25,618 bases of DNA. Origin: Gnetum montanum. Its lineage: Eukaryota > Streptophyta > Gnetopsida > Gnetales > Gnetaceae. The notes under the pieces were generated by a model. That model searched no databases. It saw only the letters and a list, made by a program, of their open reading frames with translations, and was not told the origin of the DNA. The first letter of the stretch is position 1. Each line of letters begins with the position of its first letter. Both the position numbers and the translations under genes were made by a program. The stretch covers positions 566,977 to 592,594 of the forward strand of contig MNCI01002812.1 of the NCBI GenBank assembly GCA_015680685.1, written 5' to 3'. Shown here in pieces: positions 9,391 to 20,840 of the stretch.

Positions 9391-10106
9391 TCAGTATTTC
9401 AAGTATTTGGTGCATACTACATGTTACCAAACAGTAAACACTTAAAAACACCTGTAATTCTTTAAACTTCCAAGTAAACTTGTGTACACACGGATGAAAT
9501 CAAAATATTAAATCTGTTTTTGCATTTGTTTGGCTTATTGCTCTAGATAACACTTTAAATTTTGAAACTTTTTGTTATATAACGTGTGTAATTATATCAG
9601 CTCATTTCTACTATAATTGCTACCAATGCTAGTTATAGGTCATTGAACCAATGCTGATTATAAATCATCAACTTTTAAGCTACATGCCATGGCTTCAAGT
9701 AAATTAAGATGCTTTATAAAGAAGCATGATATCAATGATTGCAAATGTTGCATGAAGTTTATGAAATGTCTTGGTTTATAGACCTAGATATACCGTGGGT
9801 CATAGATTATAAAAATGTTTTAATAATTATACCTTGAAGAGTAAGTATATCAAAGGAATTTTCTAATATTTGAGATTGTAGAAGAGTTTTCTTTTATTGT
9901 ACTTAGGTATTATACTACATGTTGTACTAGGTTTCATTGTTATCCATGGGTTTCATTGTTATCCGTGGATTTTGTACAAGCTAATTTGTCTACTAGATCT
10001 TTTGGGCTTCATCATCATCATCCTAGCTTTGTAAATGAATTCTCTTTCGTATCTATGAAAACCTAGATCCTTGTTTGTATGCAATTTCTTTATAGTATCT
10101 TTGATC
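9391..10106. other. 3' flank of SAC gene, no gene seen
   Basis: AT-rich non-coding sequence. Two small imperfect tandem repeats are visible: 25-bp units at 9623-9647 and 9648-9672 (CCAATGCT start), and 19-bp units at 9931-9949 and 9950-9968 differing by one base (GTTTCATTGTTATCCATGG/CGTGG). No clear AATAAA near the stop codon. Confidence 0.6.
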
Positions 10107-11167
10107 TTTTTTTTTTTTCTATGATTTTTTAATTTTTGCTTTGAATAGCTTTTCTAGAACTATGACCTGAAAACCTTGATGATAGACTCATTACTTGGTC
10201 TTCTTTGGATATGACTAAACCATTTATGACATCATTCCTATATCTTATTCCATATAGAAAGCACCTCAAGTCTTTCTTGAGTCTTTGGATTATGCAATTA
10301 ATCTCATCTTCATTTCTAAAAAACAATCATCACTTGAAGGTTAAATGCTCATCCTATTAAGTAGGCTCCTAGGAGTGTCAATAGATGAGCAAAAACAAAG
10401 CCTTTTTTTGAGGGGTTTTATCTAGGCTTGAAACCAAGCCTTATGACTTGAAAAATGATCACCTTGTCATCATTTCAAATGATAATTCTTTAAGCATTCA
10501 CATTTTTGCCACACTAGTTTGTTCATGCTTTTTTTCACGATGTAACATTGAGCACTCTATAGAATAGCAAGTTTGGTTTTACAATGTAAAATTTTCTTTT
10601 TAGTTTTGTTAGGATTCTTTTATCACATAAAGCATCACTACCTATCTCCATTTTCATTATCTCAACATGGCCCACACTCCTGTTGGGCAACAAAACCCTT
10701 CCAATTGTATTTTCCCAAATTCTTAATCTTATTTCTTATATCTTTATTAATTTTATCATATGGTTGGAGTATTGATCCAAGGTAGTAGAATTGATCTTAT
10801 TTAGTGGAACTATTTGTAGTGAAAGACTTTTAAGCTTTGAATTTTTACACCAATTTCATTACTATTTATACTTTTATTGAAATTACATTCCATGTGTTTT
10901 TGTCCTTATTATACTAATTTTTAATCCTTTTGATGTAAGAGCATACTTCATATTTCCATTTTAAAATCAAAATATTTGCTTGAGATGTATTCATTAATAC
11001 AATATCATTTGCAAATACCATAAACCTAAGGGATTTCATCTTTTATTTTCTTAGTTAATTCATCCATAACAATAGTAAACGAGTGAGGGCTAAGTGCAAA
11101 CCTATAGTGATAGGAAAATTGAATGTAATTATACAAGTTGCTCTAATTCTAGTAGCTTCTTCATACA
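10107..11167 (-). mobile_element. RTE-type LINE relic (5'-truncated)
   Basis: A non-LTR reverse transcriptase on the minus strand, in several frames. In order from 11167: MYEEATRIRAT and FPITIGLH, then ALSPHSFTIVMDELTKKIK (~11095-11041), then after a shift MVFANDIVLMNTSQ (~11015-10985, the FADD box with Asp changed to Asn), then FYYLGSIL and INKDIRNKIK (~10790-10735), then QCYIVKK near 10540. This string is the signature of plant RTE-clade LINEs, not L1. Below 10540 similarity fades. A T12 run at 10107-10118 (A12 in element sense) may be the 3' tail. No catalytic pair remains, so it is dead. Confidence 0.78.
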
Positions 11168-12890
11168 TGTAATGCCTAGTCAAGTCAAGCCTAGGTGAGA
11201 AGCATACTCTATCGTCCACTACTAAGAGAACTCACAACATATCATGAAAATGAATCAAACAATGTAGTGGAAGCTCATAACCCACTCTATAAAAATCACA
11301 TCAATCACAATAATAGATAAGCACATAAACCAAAACCACCACTAACATATATACATACATCACATCTGACTAGGGTACATCACACAATTATCCATCATAA
11401 TCCACAAGTCTGAGTAGCACAAGATGTTAGTGGATATATTCGAGACATGACCATACGCATACCCAATATGTACACTATACACACACACACACACGCAAAG
11501 CATACTCGATGACCATCTAAACCACAAACATGCCCATCTCCCTTAGGAATACATATAACACCATGAACATGAGCACTAGACCTTAGTCATCATCACCTCC
11601 CTTAGGTTATCGAACCTGTTGAACTCCTAGCTTTAGGGTTAGTATAAACACTAAGAGGGACCTTTATACATCCCCTACAAATGTAGTCTAATGTTGTGTT
11701 AGATGTGAGGTGTGTAGTTTTTGGGACCTATACCAGGGTTAGTATACCACATGCCATACAACATTTCATGCAACCATGCATGGTCACAATCTCATATGAT
11801 ATTCACACATAATGTTATATTCAATAGTTAAAATCAATGACACCAAACCAAAGTCACATCCTACCAATATGCATAGTCATAACATGATCACATGGACCAC
11901 CATTTAGGACTAATCACACATTCATAATACATTAGACAACATTCATCAATATTTATCCAACATGACATAAATATCACTATACACATGATTTGGATTCTTG
12001 GCAACCTATACTCCTAAGGATCAAGCAAAGCATCAGAAGCATATAACAACGTATCCCTAGCAACTAGTGCTCATAGGGATTCTGATCCATACAATATACA
12101 ACACAACATATATAATTTTCATGGTTATCGACACATCCACACTCTATGTATAGCATGATTTCATTGACATGACTGCTCATAAATCACAACAATGCTTATA
12201 GGTCTTTTGTTAGTTTCATTACTTAGATCACAACTGGTGCTAGTCCCTACTACCTCACATGCATCCCCATGCCACTAACCTTCTGGAGGGTAGATCCATG
12301 CATGTCAGTATGTCCCAAGATCTCATACCAATCATAGGTCCTACCTATACTCTCCTTCTCTTAACATGTGAATTGAGGCAAAGAGCCTCGTTGATGCATT
12401 TTAGTGGGGATCATCCTAATTCCTTTAGGATGCCTCATCACCAACCAATCCACACCCTTTGTTAGTACCACCAGCATGTATGCATACACATCATATGGAT
12501 AACAAATTAATCATAACATGTCCTAGACTAATTGACCAATAAGCAATCCAAATAAACACTTATCCTAAGTAATTGATGCTACAAACATCATTTAATATTT
12601 ATGCACAATCATGAGGAAATACACAAAACCATCATAGCTCATAGATGGAACAATTACTAGTCATAAGCAACTAGTGCAATAGGCATTGAGCCATGCAAGA
12701 CAAATTATAACATGCCATATTACTCCTTACATCATGCAAGAGTCAAGCCTTGTAATGCATATCTAAAAATATCACATATGTACAATCATTCTAGATTCAT
12801 CATTTATGTCATGCATATTAGCCAATTCAATAAATCATGATGTAGATCACAACTTGCATCACACTTATGGAGGTTTGTTATTAAGGACTT
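11168..12890 (-). mobile_element. Distal part of long chromovirus LTR (split by insertion)
   Basis: Non-coding, rich in short CATG/ATCA-type words, no long frames. On the minus strand its end reads ...GCATTACA at 11168, the inverse of the TGTAA start of the LTR that begins at 20820, giving TGTAA...TTACA ends. I infer that it continues the LTR at 19384-20820 and that the 6.5-kb element 12891-19383 split it. Two small hairpins are visible: GAGGC-AAAGA-GCCTC (12373-12387) and CATCCTAA-TTCC-TTTAGGATG (~12413-12433). It abuts the RTE relic inside its coding sequence, so this LTR element probably inserted into the RTE. Confidence 0.5.
11479..11494. repeat. (AC)8 microsatellite
   Basis: Eight AC units in a row inside the long LTR segment. 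Confidence 0.9.
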
Positions 12891-13776
12891 TGATAAATTG
12901 TGTTTTTTGTAGGCTAAGATATTGGGTATTTGATATTAAGAATATGATATCTTAGCCTTCATATCAGAGCATAATTTTTGATATTAGATATTCGATATTG
13001 CAGGATGCATGCTTGCCTATAAATACAACACTTGAACGCATGATTTATCCCATTCTTTCGTCAATAAAGTAGCTAAACTCTTGCAGTTTTATTTTGTAGT
13101 CTTAGAGAATAGTCAGTAAGTGCCCATAGTGTGGATCTAAGTCAATTGTATGACATCTTATTTGAGTGGCAATGTACCTAGACACATTCCATAAATGACA
13201 ATAAGATTGAGATTGATTCTTATTCATTTCAATACTTTGACTTAGACTAAATTTACTTTTAATGCAATTTATATTCCATATAGTTAGATAATATTTATGT
13301 TTCCATGCATATTAATGAATTGGCGAAATAAGCGCAACTAGTTTTGAGTGTAAGCACGTATTTGCTTGGTAATCTCAGTAGTGTTATTACTTGGTTTAGC
13401 TAGTGGCGTAGTGCTTCGTAATCCCAGTAGTGGATATGTGGATTCAAGATGTGTACAACAAGCTAGGAATGGACACTCATCACCTGTAGGCTAGTTTAGA
13501 CTTTACTTTCCATTGTTAATTAGATTAAATAATTAATCTCTCTATTATTATTAGGAGTAGCATAAGGCTGAAACAACATCAAGAATCATTTGCTTCACTT
13601 TAGACTAAATCATATGTGACAAAGCTACCACTAGTCCAAGTGGGAAGATAGCAAACTGCGATCAAGGCATAACAATCTAGATGCCACAACTAGTCCCATC
13701 TACAAAATTCGACCAGATCGTGTGTGAATGCTTATGATTGGTATGGTTAGGCACAGGGGGTAGCCGCTGCTCATCA
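12891..13776 (+). repeat. 5' LTR of the gag-only element
   Basis: 886 bp, starting TGATAAATTG and ending CTCATCA. It aligns over its whole length to 18512-19383. By eye, the last ~235 bases of each LTR differ at about 30 positions, mostly transitions, so this is an old insertion. Contains TATAAATA (13018-13025) and AATAAA (13063-13068), the likely promoter and poly(A) signals. Confidence 0.9.
13018..13025 (+). promoter_or_regulatory. LTR TATA box
   Basis: CTATAAATACAACA is conserved in the other LTR (TATAAATA at 18625-18632), while flanking bases have diverged. An AATAAA at 13063-13068 follows; in the 3' LTR it has decayed to AATAGA. Confidence 0.65.
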
Positions 13777-13777
13777 T

Positions 13778-13795
13778 TGGCGCTGTTGCCAAGGA
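13778..13795 (+). promoter_or_regulatory. Primer-binding site, tRNA-Asp type
   Basis: TGGCGCTGTTGCCAAGGA starts one base after the 5' LTR. It is complementary to the 3' end of plant tRNA-Asp at 15 of 18 positions. The tRNA-Asp primer is common in Athila/Tat elements. Confidence 0.75.
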
Positions 13796-13905
13796 TGGTG
13801 CTAGTTATTTAGATTAGTTATATTATAAATGATTGCTATAAAAGCATTAACGATTTATCTTTTAGAAATATTAATATTTTATTTTAAGTCAAACACGTTA
13901 AAAAC

Positions 13906-15900
13906 ATGTCTTCTTCACATAGGACCAATAATGCATTGTATGATGAAAACACTCATAGGAAAAATTGTAGGTTCTATATTGAAGAGAATTGGAGTGAACA
14001 ACCTCAAGCAAGGATCTCATATGCTCATTTTGACCCATACTACATGCAAGGACTATGTTCAACTGGTACAAACAATTCTAGAGGAGATGGAGTAAGTCCT
14101 AGATCAAGGAGGGCCTCAAGGCCTAGGACCTCCTCTAAACCTAGAAAAGATAAATCAAGGGACAATGGGAAGAACTATAGTAGCCATGGTAATTCTCCTA
14201 GTTCCTCAACTTCCTCTTCCTCTTCAATGTGTAGTTTTAATGAAGATGAATGTAGGTATAGAGATAGAGCTCTACTATCAGGTCAAGATAAAGATAGAAA
14301 TTGAACCTAAGGGAAAAATCAAAGACATCAAAATGAGTATAAAGAAGATCATCAAAATTAGACATATAGAAATATAGATTATCATCATGATGTGTCTGGT
14401 ACAGATGAACCCTTGTTGGCTATTAGGGTCCTGACACAGATTAGGAAGGTAGTTTAAATACCCCAAAGGCATCAAAGGGATAATTGCATCAAATGGCATG
14501 ATATGGACAACATTCCTAAATTTAGGGGAGGCTATAATTTTGATCCACAACATCACTTACAAGCCTTCCATGGTGCCTGTGCCTTGCAAAATATTGAACA
14601 TAAGTGGCAAAAGCTTAATCTCTTCCCTAGGCCACTAATAGATGAAGCCAAAAGTTGGTATATATGGTTGAATTTGGTGGTCCACGATGCTAGAACTCTT
14701 TAACAAAAATTACCAAACCTATGCGGGAGTGTCCAACCTAAGAAAACAAATCCAAGGATGGAAGCAAGAAAACATGAATCCTTAGATGTGGCCTTGGATA
14801 GATACTATTCTCTACTACATAGATGTCTCGACCATGATTTCTCTCAAAAAGAGCAACTTTTCCACATCATAGATGGGCTTCATAATCAAATGAGTAAGAC
14901 CCTCAACGTCAGTTATACGAACTGAAAGCCATTAGATACAAAGCCTAATTGAGTGGGTAATAAAAGAAAAAGGAGAGCTATGTAAACAAGCAAATGTAAA
15001 GGAATATAACTATGATCCAACTCTTCAAAAGAAGAGGGTCCATATCTATGATGAGGAAAAAGAGATAGCTTTCAATGAGGTGATTTCATAACAAACTTGC
15101 CAATACAAAAGTTTATCAATGAGCTTGAAGTAAGGCTAGATAAGATGTGAGAGTTGATGAATGTCAAAGTTACAACTTACGTACGTAAAAACCATAGTAG
15201 AGAGAGTAACGCAAAACGAATCAAGTGATCAAAATAAGAAGAGGAAAATGAATCAAGAAACAAGTGGGAATACTTATTGACAAAAAGGGAAAATGGCTAT
15301 AGAAGAAGAGGCTATAGACTCAACCACAGAAGACGATGATGGATGTGACATTTGCCTATATGACCATCCAAAGGGCTATTGCCTAGTGATGTTACATCTA
15401 CATGAGTATTGGGCTTTTGCTTTGAATCCCAAGTTAATTCAAAAGCAAATTCCCAAGAAATTACCTTTTTCACAAGGTGATTATAGATAGTCCTACAACC
15501 AATCATACTATCCTAGTGGGACTTCTTATCAGCCTCAAAACTACTATCAAACATAGTGGAAAAACCCATAGTCATGGAAGAGGCCATCATCAAACCAGTA
15601 CTACCATTACTACTAGTTGGACCCATATGGATATTACGTTCAACAACCTATTTCCCCGACTGGTTCTACTTCCTATACCTTAAATCACCACTACCACTCT
15701 CTTGAATATCATCAGCCTACAACATCTTCTGAAGGATCACCACCTCACACCTCTCATCCTCCATCATATCCTCAATATTCTCATAGTTCCCTCCACCATA
15801 TGTCATTGCCAACAACATAGGAAGGTTTAGCACCACAACATGAACGAAGGAATGCGACTTGTGCTATGAACATACACGGAAATGATGATGTTGGTAGATC
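13906..15900 (+). pseudogene. gag polyprotein relic of the LTR element
   Basis: Starts MSSSHRTNNALYDENTH at 13906, with a Ser/Arg-rich stretch to the stop at 14302. The capsid-like region is in the same general direction at 14503-14900: PKFRGGYNFDPQHHLQAFHG, KLNLFPRPLIDEAKSWY, then in another frame SLDVALDRYYSLLHRC and IIDGLHNQM, all typical of plant retrotransposon gag. A zinc knuckle CDICLYDHPKGYC (15344-15382, spacing CX2CX3HX4C) follows, then a Tyr/Gln/Pro-rich tail to about 15820. Gag would have formed the particle that packages element RNA. Several stops and shifts mean it cannot be made now. Confidence 0.75.
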
Positions 15901-18511
15901 TCAACCACAACCTTGAAAATGTCCTTTCTTTAGGATGGTTTCCTCACATGGGTGCAAAACTTGTAGACCTACTAGCACATCAAAACTAGCATAAGGTCAA
16001 TTTGATGCAACATCCTTCTTTGCAAAAATGATGTCTCCTAATTACACAAAAAAGCCAACAACCATTACTACTCCAACATAAGATAGAAATGATGAACCTA
16101 TTACTATGGAGAGACAAAAACCTCCATGCATCACCAATAATGATAAAGGATGCAGTTGTGGGCCAGAAGTTCAAAATATTGACACAACCCCTATACCAAC
16201 CTAGCATAAGGTTTAGAAACAAGCGTGTAAGCAAAAACTAGTTTACATAGTAGCCACTAAACCAGGAGACACCTAGTGGCTTGGAAATAAGAGTGCAAAA
16301 CTATTTAAAAGATGCATGGAACCAACCAATCCACTTATTAGATCTTGTCCCACCTTTACGCTTAGTCATCGGGGAGAAGCCATATCCTAAATCAAAAACT
16401 AGTAAGTGGTTTTCACCTTTTTTATTTTACAATTTTTTATCATTTTCCTTTTCTTTCAAAATTTTTTGATTCTTGATATGTTTTTCATCTCTTAATATTT
16501 TTCATTTCTTTATATTTTTCTCTTTTCTTGAGTAATTTTCTTTATGTTTTATGAATTCCTTTTATGTTTTTGTTAATAATATTGCCAAGTCATGATGCAA
16601 AATTGAATACTATATGTTGGGTTTTTATTCTATGCTATCAAGATGATTGGGTAAGGAATTGTGTAAAGTAGTGAGACCACCTCATCCATCCCTCTTGTTC
16701 TCTAAATAAAAAGATCTTTGTCATAAAAGCAATTTCGTTCTTCCTTCATGAAATTAAAATTAATGAATGATCATTGTATCTTGAAGAAAGAGGGAACAAC
16801 CAAGTGGGAATGGCAAAGGGTGTGACCTCAAGGGGACTTGTTGGATTTTCTTCTTGACTTTCTTCATGTGGTTTATGACTCCTCGTGGAATATATCATCA
16901 CTCCTCCGTCGACCAATAAAAAGGAAGCTATGTCTTTACATGGTATGGTTCCCATCCAAAATCATAAAAATATAAAATTCAAAAAAAGAACAATAATTAG
17001 AATTCAAAGCACACTTCTTAAACACAATAAGGAGCTACAAGCACTAGTTATGGGGCTAGAAAGACATGTTACCCATGCCTAAAAGTGCCCCTCTAACTAA
17101 GGCCCTCCCTTCTTCTCTTTTTAGAGTGATGATTGTTCTTTGTGGTGGTTGTGGACACATGATGGTCGACAGGAAGGAACAAGTCAATGTGAGGTCATTG
17201 TTCATGGTATGGACTTGGTTTGAACTTGGATGGACAGGTATAACAATCATTTTAATCATGTTTTTCACAAGAACCTATTGAGGACATGGTATTCAAAAGA
17301 TGGCCAAGAAATATTAATGGATATGGAAATAGAAAACTAGGCAAATTAATGAAACGAATGGGAAGCAGTCCCAAAATCATGCATAAATTTAGAGAAACCT
17401 TTACTGATGTTTGAGAAGATGTGAAGGTTAGTTCAAAGCCATGATCAACAAAAGTTATGCAAGTGGGTTCTCCCCAAAGTAGGCTCCTGCCATAATGTCC
17501 TTGTATAACCACTTCTATAGATGTCCGTGGGCACCCTAGAAGTCAAATGTAGATCATGTCTTTGTTCCAAGCAACACACAACTACCATGGTTGGGATGTT
17601 GTATTATACTATACAAAACCATTGGGCTCATAATCACATGCAACAATGAGGTGAATAATGGAATTAGAAAGGATTGCAAAGATTGGGATGCAAGGTGCTT
17701 TATTAGACCTTTGGTTTCTATTTTCCAAAAACTTGTGTGCTTCTGGAGTGATGCTCATTAGTCATGGGGGCTAGGGATGTCTTCTTTGAACTCTTTTTGA
17801 AATTTTTCTAACATCCTATTTTTGAACATCATTATAACTAATAGTAATTGATCAAAATAATGTAAAGAGCTTAATGATTTTAGATACCTCATAGCCTTGG
17901 GCATAGTATGTTGACATCACCTTGTGCTTAAACACAAACTAAGGGATCTAAAAAGGGTTAATTATTAAGGAAAATTTACCAAAACTAATGTTGATCCTTT
18001 GGTAATTGTAGGTGATGCTAAAAGAAATGCCTAAGGAAGAAGGTCCTTTGCTAGGCATGAAAACGAAGCCAAGAGAGGGATAATGGAGGATATGCCCATG
18101 GAAAAATTGTAGCATGTACAGGATTGCTCATCAAACATCACATGTTTGCTGGATCCATGGGATGATGACAAGAAATTTCAGTCCATCCTTCAAGAATGTT
18201 CTACATAACTAGAGAAGCATCGACATAAAAATCAAGGTTAGAAGTCTGCCACTGCTAGCGGCAACAAGAAGATTGATCTTCCATGGATTTTTTAAGAAAT
18301 CTACAAATTTTGTAATCTTCAATGTTTGTCTAGTCTTTTTGTCACTTTTTCATTTTGTTTGCATCTACTCGAATAAATTTTTTCATACAACACTTCGAGT
18401 CAGTTAATAGTTAGAGTCAATTAATAATCCCATACCTTCCCAATATTTTATAAGGAACTTGTTCCTCCTTTTTTTTACTTGAGGATGAGTTTTCATTTAG
18501 TCATGGGAGTA
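15900..18511 (+). other. Internal region of the LTR element without recognisable pol
   Basis: About 2.6 kb where RT, RNase H and integrase would be expected in a full element. Short open stretches exist, but none shows protease DSGA, RT YxDD or integrase HHCC/DDE motifs. A T-rich block is at ~16400-16600. I recognise nothing else. Confidence 0.6.
18495..18511 (+). promoter_or_regulatory. Polypurine-tract region before 3' LTR
   Basis: The sequence CTTGAGGATGAG (from ~18479) and CATGGGAGTA directly before the LTR start at 18512 sits where the plus-strand primer tract is found. The purine run is short and degraded. Confidence 0.5.
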
Positions 18512-19383
18512 TGATTAATTATGTTTTTTGTAGGCTAGGACATTGGGTATCCAATATCTTAACCTTGATATCGGAGCATAAGTTTCAATATTAGATGTTA
18601 GATATCATAGGATGTGTGCCTATCTATAAATACAACATTTGGGCACACAATTCATCCCATTCTTTTATCAATAGAGTAGCCAAACTCTTGTAATTTTATT
18701 CTATAGTCTTAGAGAATAATTAGTGAATGCTTTCAGTGTGGATCTGAATCAATTGTACAATGTCTTATTCGAGTAACAATGTACTTGGACACATTCCATG
18801 AATGCCAATAAGATCGAGATTGGTTCTTTCTCATTGTAGCACTTTGACTTAGACTAGATTTACTTTTAATGGAATTTAGATTCCATGTACTTAGTTAATA
18901 TTTACGTTTCCATGCATATTAATGAATTGGCAGAATGAGTGTGACTAGTTGTAAGTGTAAACACGTATTCACTTGGTAATCCCAACAACATTATTACTTG
19001 GTTTTCCCAATAGCATAGTGCTTGGTAATCCTAGTAGGGGATATGTCGATTTAGGATGTGTATGGTAAGCTGGGAATAGACACTCGTTGCTTGTAAGCCA
19101 GTTTAGGCTTTACTTTCCATTATTAGTTAGATTAAATAATTAATCTCTCTATTATTGTTAGGTGTAGCATAAGGTTGAAATAACATCAAGAATCATATAC
19201 TTCACTCTAGACTAAATCATATGTGACAATGTTAGCATTAGTCCAAGTGGGAAGATAGCGAATTGCAATCAAGGCATAATGACCTAGATGCCACAACTAG
19301 TCCCATCCATGGAATTCAACTAGATTGTGCATGAATGCTTGTGATGTGTATGGTTTGGTGTAGGGGGTACCCATTGCTCATTA
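18512..19383 (+). repeat. 3' LTR of the gag-only element
   Basis: 872 bp, starting TGATTAATTA and ending CTCATTA. It is 14 bp shorter than the 5' LTR, mainly from a small gap near the start (AATATGATATC is missing here). TATAAATA at 18625-18632 is retained. The base after it begins GACTC, the target duplication. Confidence 0.9.
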
Positions 19384-20820
19384 GACTCCAACCTAGTCAC
19401 AAATTGTTCCTTGTTCTTGCCTCTAATAAAACTCTAGTTGCTACCCCATTATATGGGTACTACATCTAGTGTAACTCAATGCTAGCTACAAAATGTGAAA
19501 CTAAAAATCAATCATAATCCTACTGCAACTATTTATGACTTGCACCCTCAGTCACAACTCCTTTCTAACTTGCATCTCACTCAAAGCCCTAATACAATCA
19601 AGTTGAAACTTGACCACAACCTATTAAAGAACTTATTCTTGAAGGAAAAACATACTTAAAAAAACAAAAATACTTAACACAAAAATTCTTGTGCATGTCA
19701 TATGTCAAAATCCATGTAAACATCCTAATCATTATTCATCATACACTCAAGGAGCAATAACATAACATCTACTACATCTAAGAGTTACATCTAATTTGAC
19801 AAATGTACCTACTAAATTTCTAGACACATGAATAGCCAAATCATTGGGTTTTCAAAATCTCACACATACCAAATCAACATAACCAATGAACATGTCATGT
19901 TCAACCTATCAATTCGAACACACCCTTGTCACCATGCACAAAAATCCAACTATCACAAACATGGAACAAGTAAAGATATCCACTTGGATTCCAAAAACTG
20001 TTGATAACAAGTAAAGCATCAAAATACTTCTAATAAAGTTCTAGATTCTCAAAAACTAGAATCAAACCTATTTTATGATAACCTACCCAACATTAGATCC
20101 CCAATGTTCCTAAGATTATGGAAATTAGTTGAGAATAATAAAAATTGGAGCAAAAGAAATGTAGCAGAAACCTAGGATCCATGATTGGGAGGAAAAGAAG
20201 TAAATGTGGTTTATGTTTTATTAATAAATCTAAATATAAATTATTTTAAGTGTAGTTTTACTTTTCCAATATTTCCCAACCATTTTTTCTGTTCCAACTA
20301 ATAACACGATCACAAGATATTTGATTAAAATACTGATGAAATCTATGAACTCCATAACTCACCTAAATCATGAGCATAAGGCTACATGAGTACTAGAGAA
20401 CATATAGATTAGTTTCATACTTAGTTATGCATAATATATTAAACACTATAATGCTAATACATAGTCTATCAAACAACATTAACTCATGACCACATGACAT
20501 AGGTCTTTGAACAATACTAACTATCATAGTTATAAAAGTATAATCATAACACATAATCCATGATCATACCTACTTGAAGCTCAGTCTTCCTACACAACCT
20601 TTTCACCCTACCAATGACAATACCAAATTAGACATCTAGCAAGATCAATGTGCATATTGACGGAATCATAATATCATGCATGATCATAATGCTCATAAAT
20701 CCTATAAAATATCATTAAAATAGTCCATCTAGCTACACATTCCCATGATCCCCAATCAATACTAGTCATACATGTCTATCATACACATGATACTTTGAGA
20801 TTCTATGGTGCGAAGTTACA
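19384..20820 (-). mobile_element. Proximal part of long chromovirus LTR
   Basis: On the minus strand the LTR starts TGTAACTTCG at 20820, straight after a purine tract (20840-20821). Its first bases resemble the plus-strand LTR at 24148 (shared blocks such as ATCTCAAAGTAT / GTCTCATAGTAT). It runs to 19384, where the 6.5-kb element interrupts it. If it continues at 12890-11168, the LTR is about 3.15 kb. Confidence 0.6.
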
Positions 20821-20840
20821 CTCTTGTCCCCCTAAGAATC
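20821..20840 (-). promoter_or_regulatory. Polypurine tract of the minus-strand chromovirus-like element
   Basis: On the minus strand GATTCTTAGGGGGACAAGAG precedes the LTR start TGTAAC. Its position, after the end of pol and next to the LTR, fits a plus-strand primer. Confidence 0.6.

Larger units (their letters stand above)
12891..19383 (+). mobile_element. Complete 6.5-kb LTR retrotransposon with gag but no pol
   Basis: Two LTRs (12891-13776 and 18512-19383) face the same way. The first ends in the 4-bp inverted repeat TGAT...ATCA; the second ends TGAT...ATTA. Flanking bases are GACTT (12886-12890) and GACTC (19384-19388), a 5-bp target duplication with one change. A primer site for tRNA-Asp, a degenerate gag and a purine tract are in the expected order. 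I find no protease, RT, RNase H or integrase motif in 16000-18500. The tRNA-Asp primer site and the CX2CX3HX4C knuckle point to the Athila/Tat side of Ty3/gypsy. It resembles the non-autonomous class called TR-GAG, whose copying depends on proteins from other elements. Confidence 0.85.

Noticed and set aside
9623-9968. Short tandem repeats considered as a CRISPR-like array or satellite
   Set aside because: Only two units each and no spacers; simple local duplications.
12373-12433. Two adjacent small hairpins, considered as a terminator or small-RNA precursor
   Set aside because: Arms are only 5-8 bases and lie in decayed LTR sequence; such pairs are expected by chance in repeats.
17252-17512. 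86-residue minus-strand open frame within the LTR element
   Set aside because: Opposite to the element's coding strand, no motif recognised, likely chance in AT-rich DNA.
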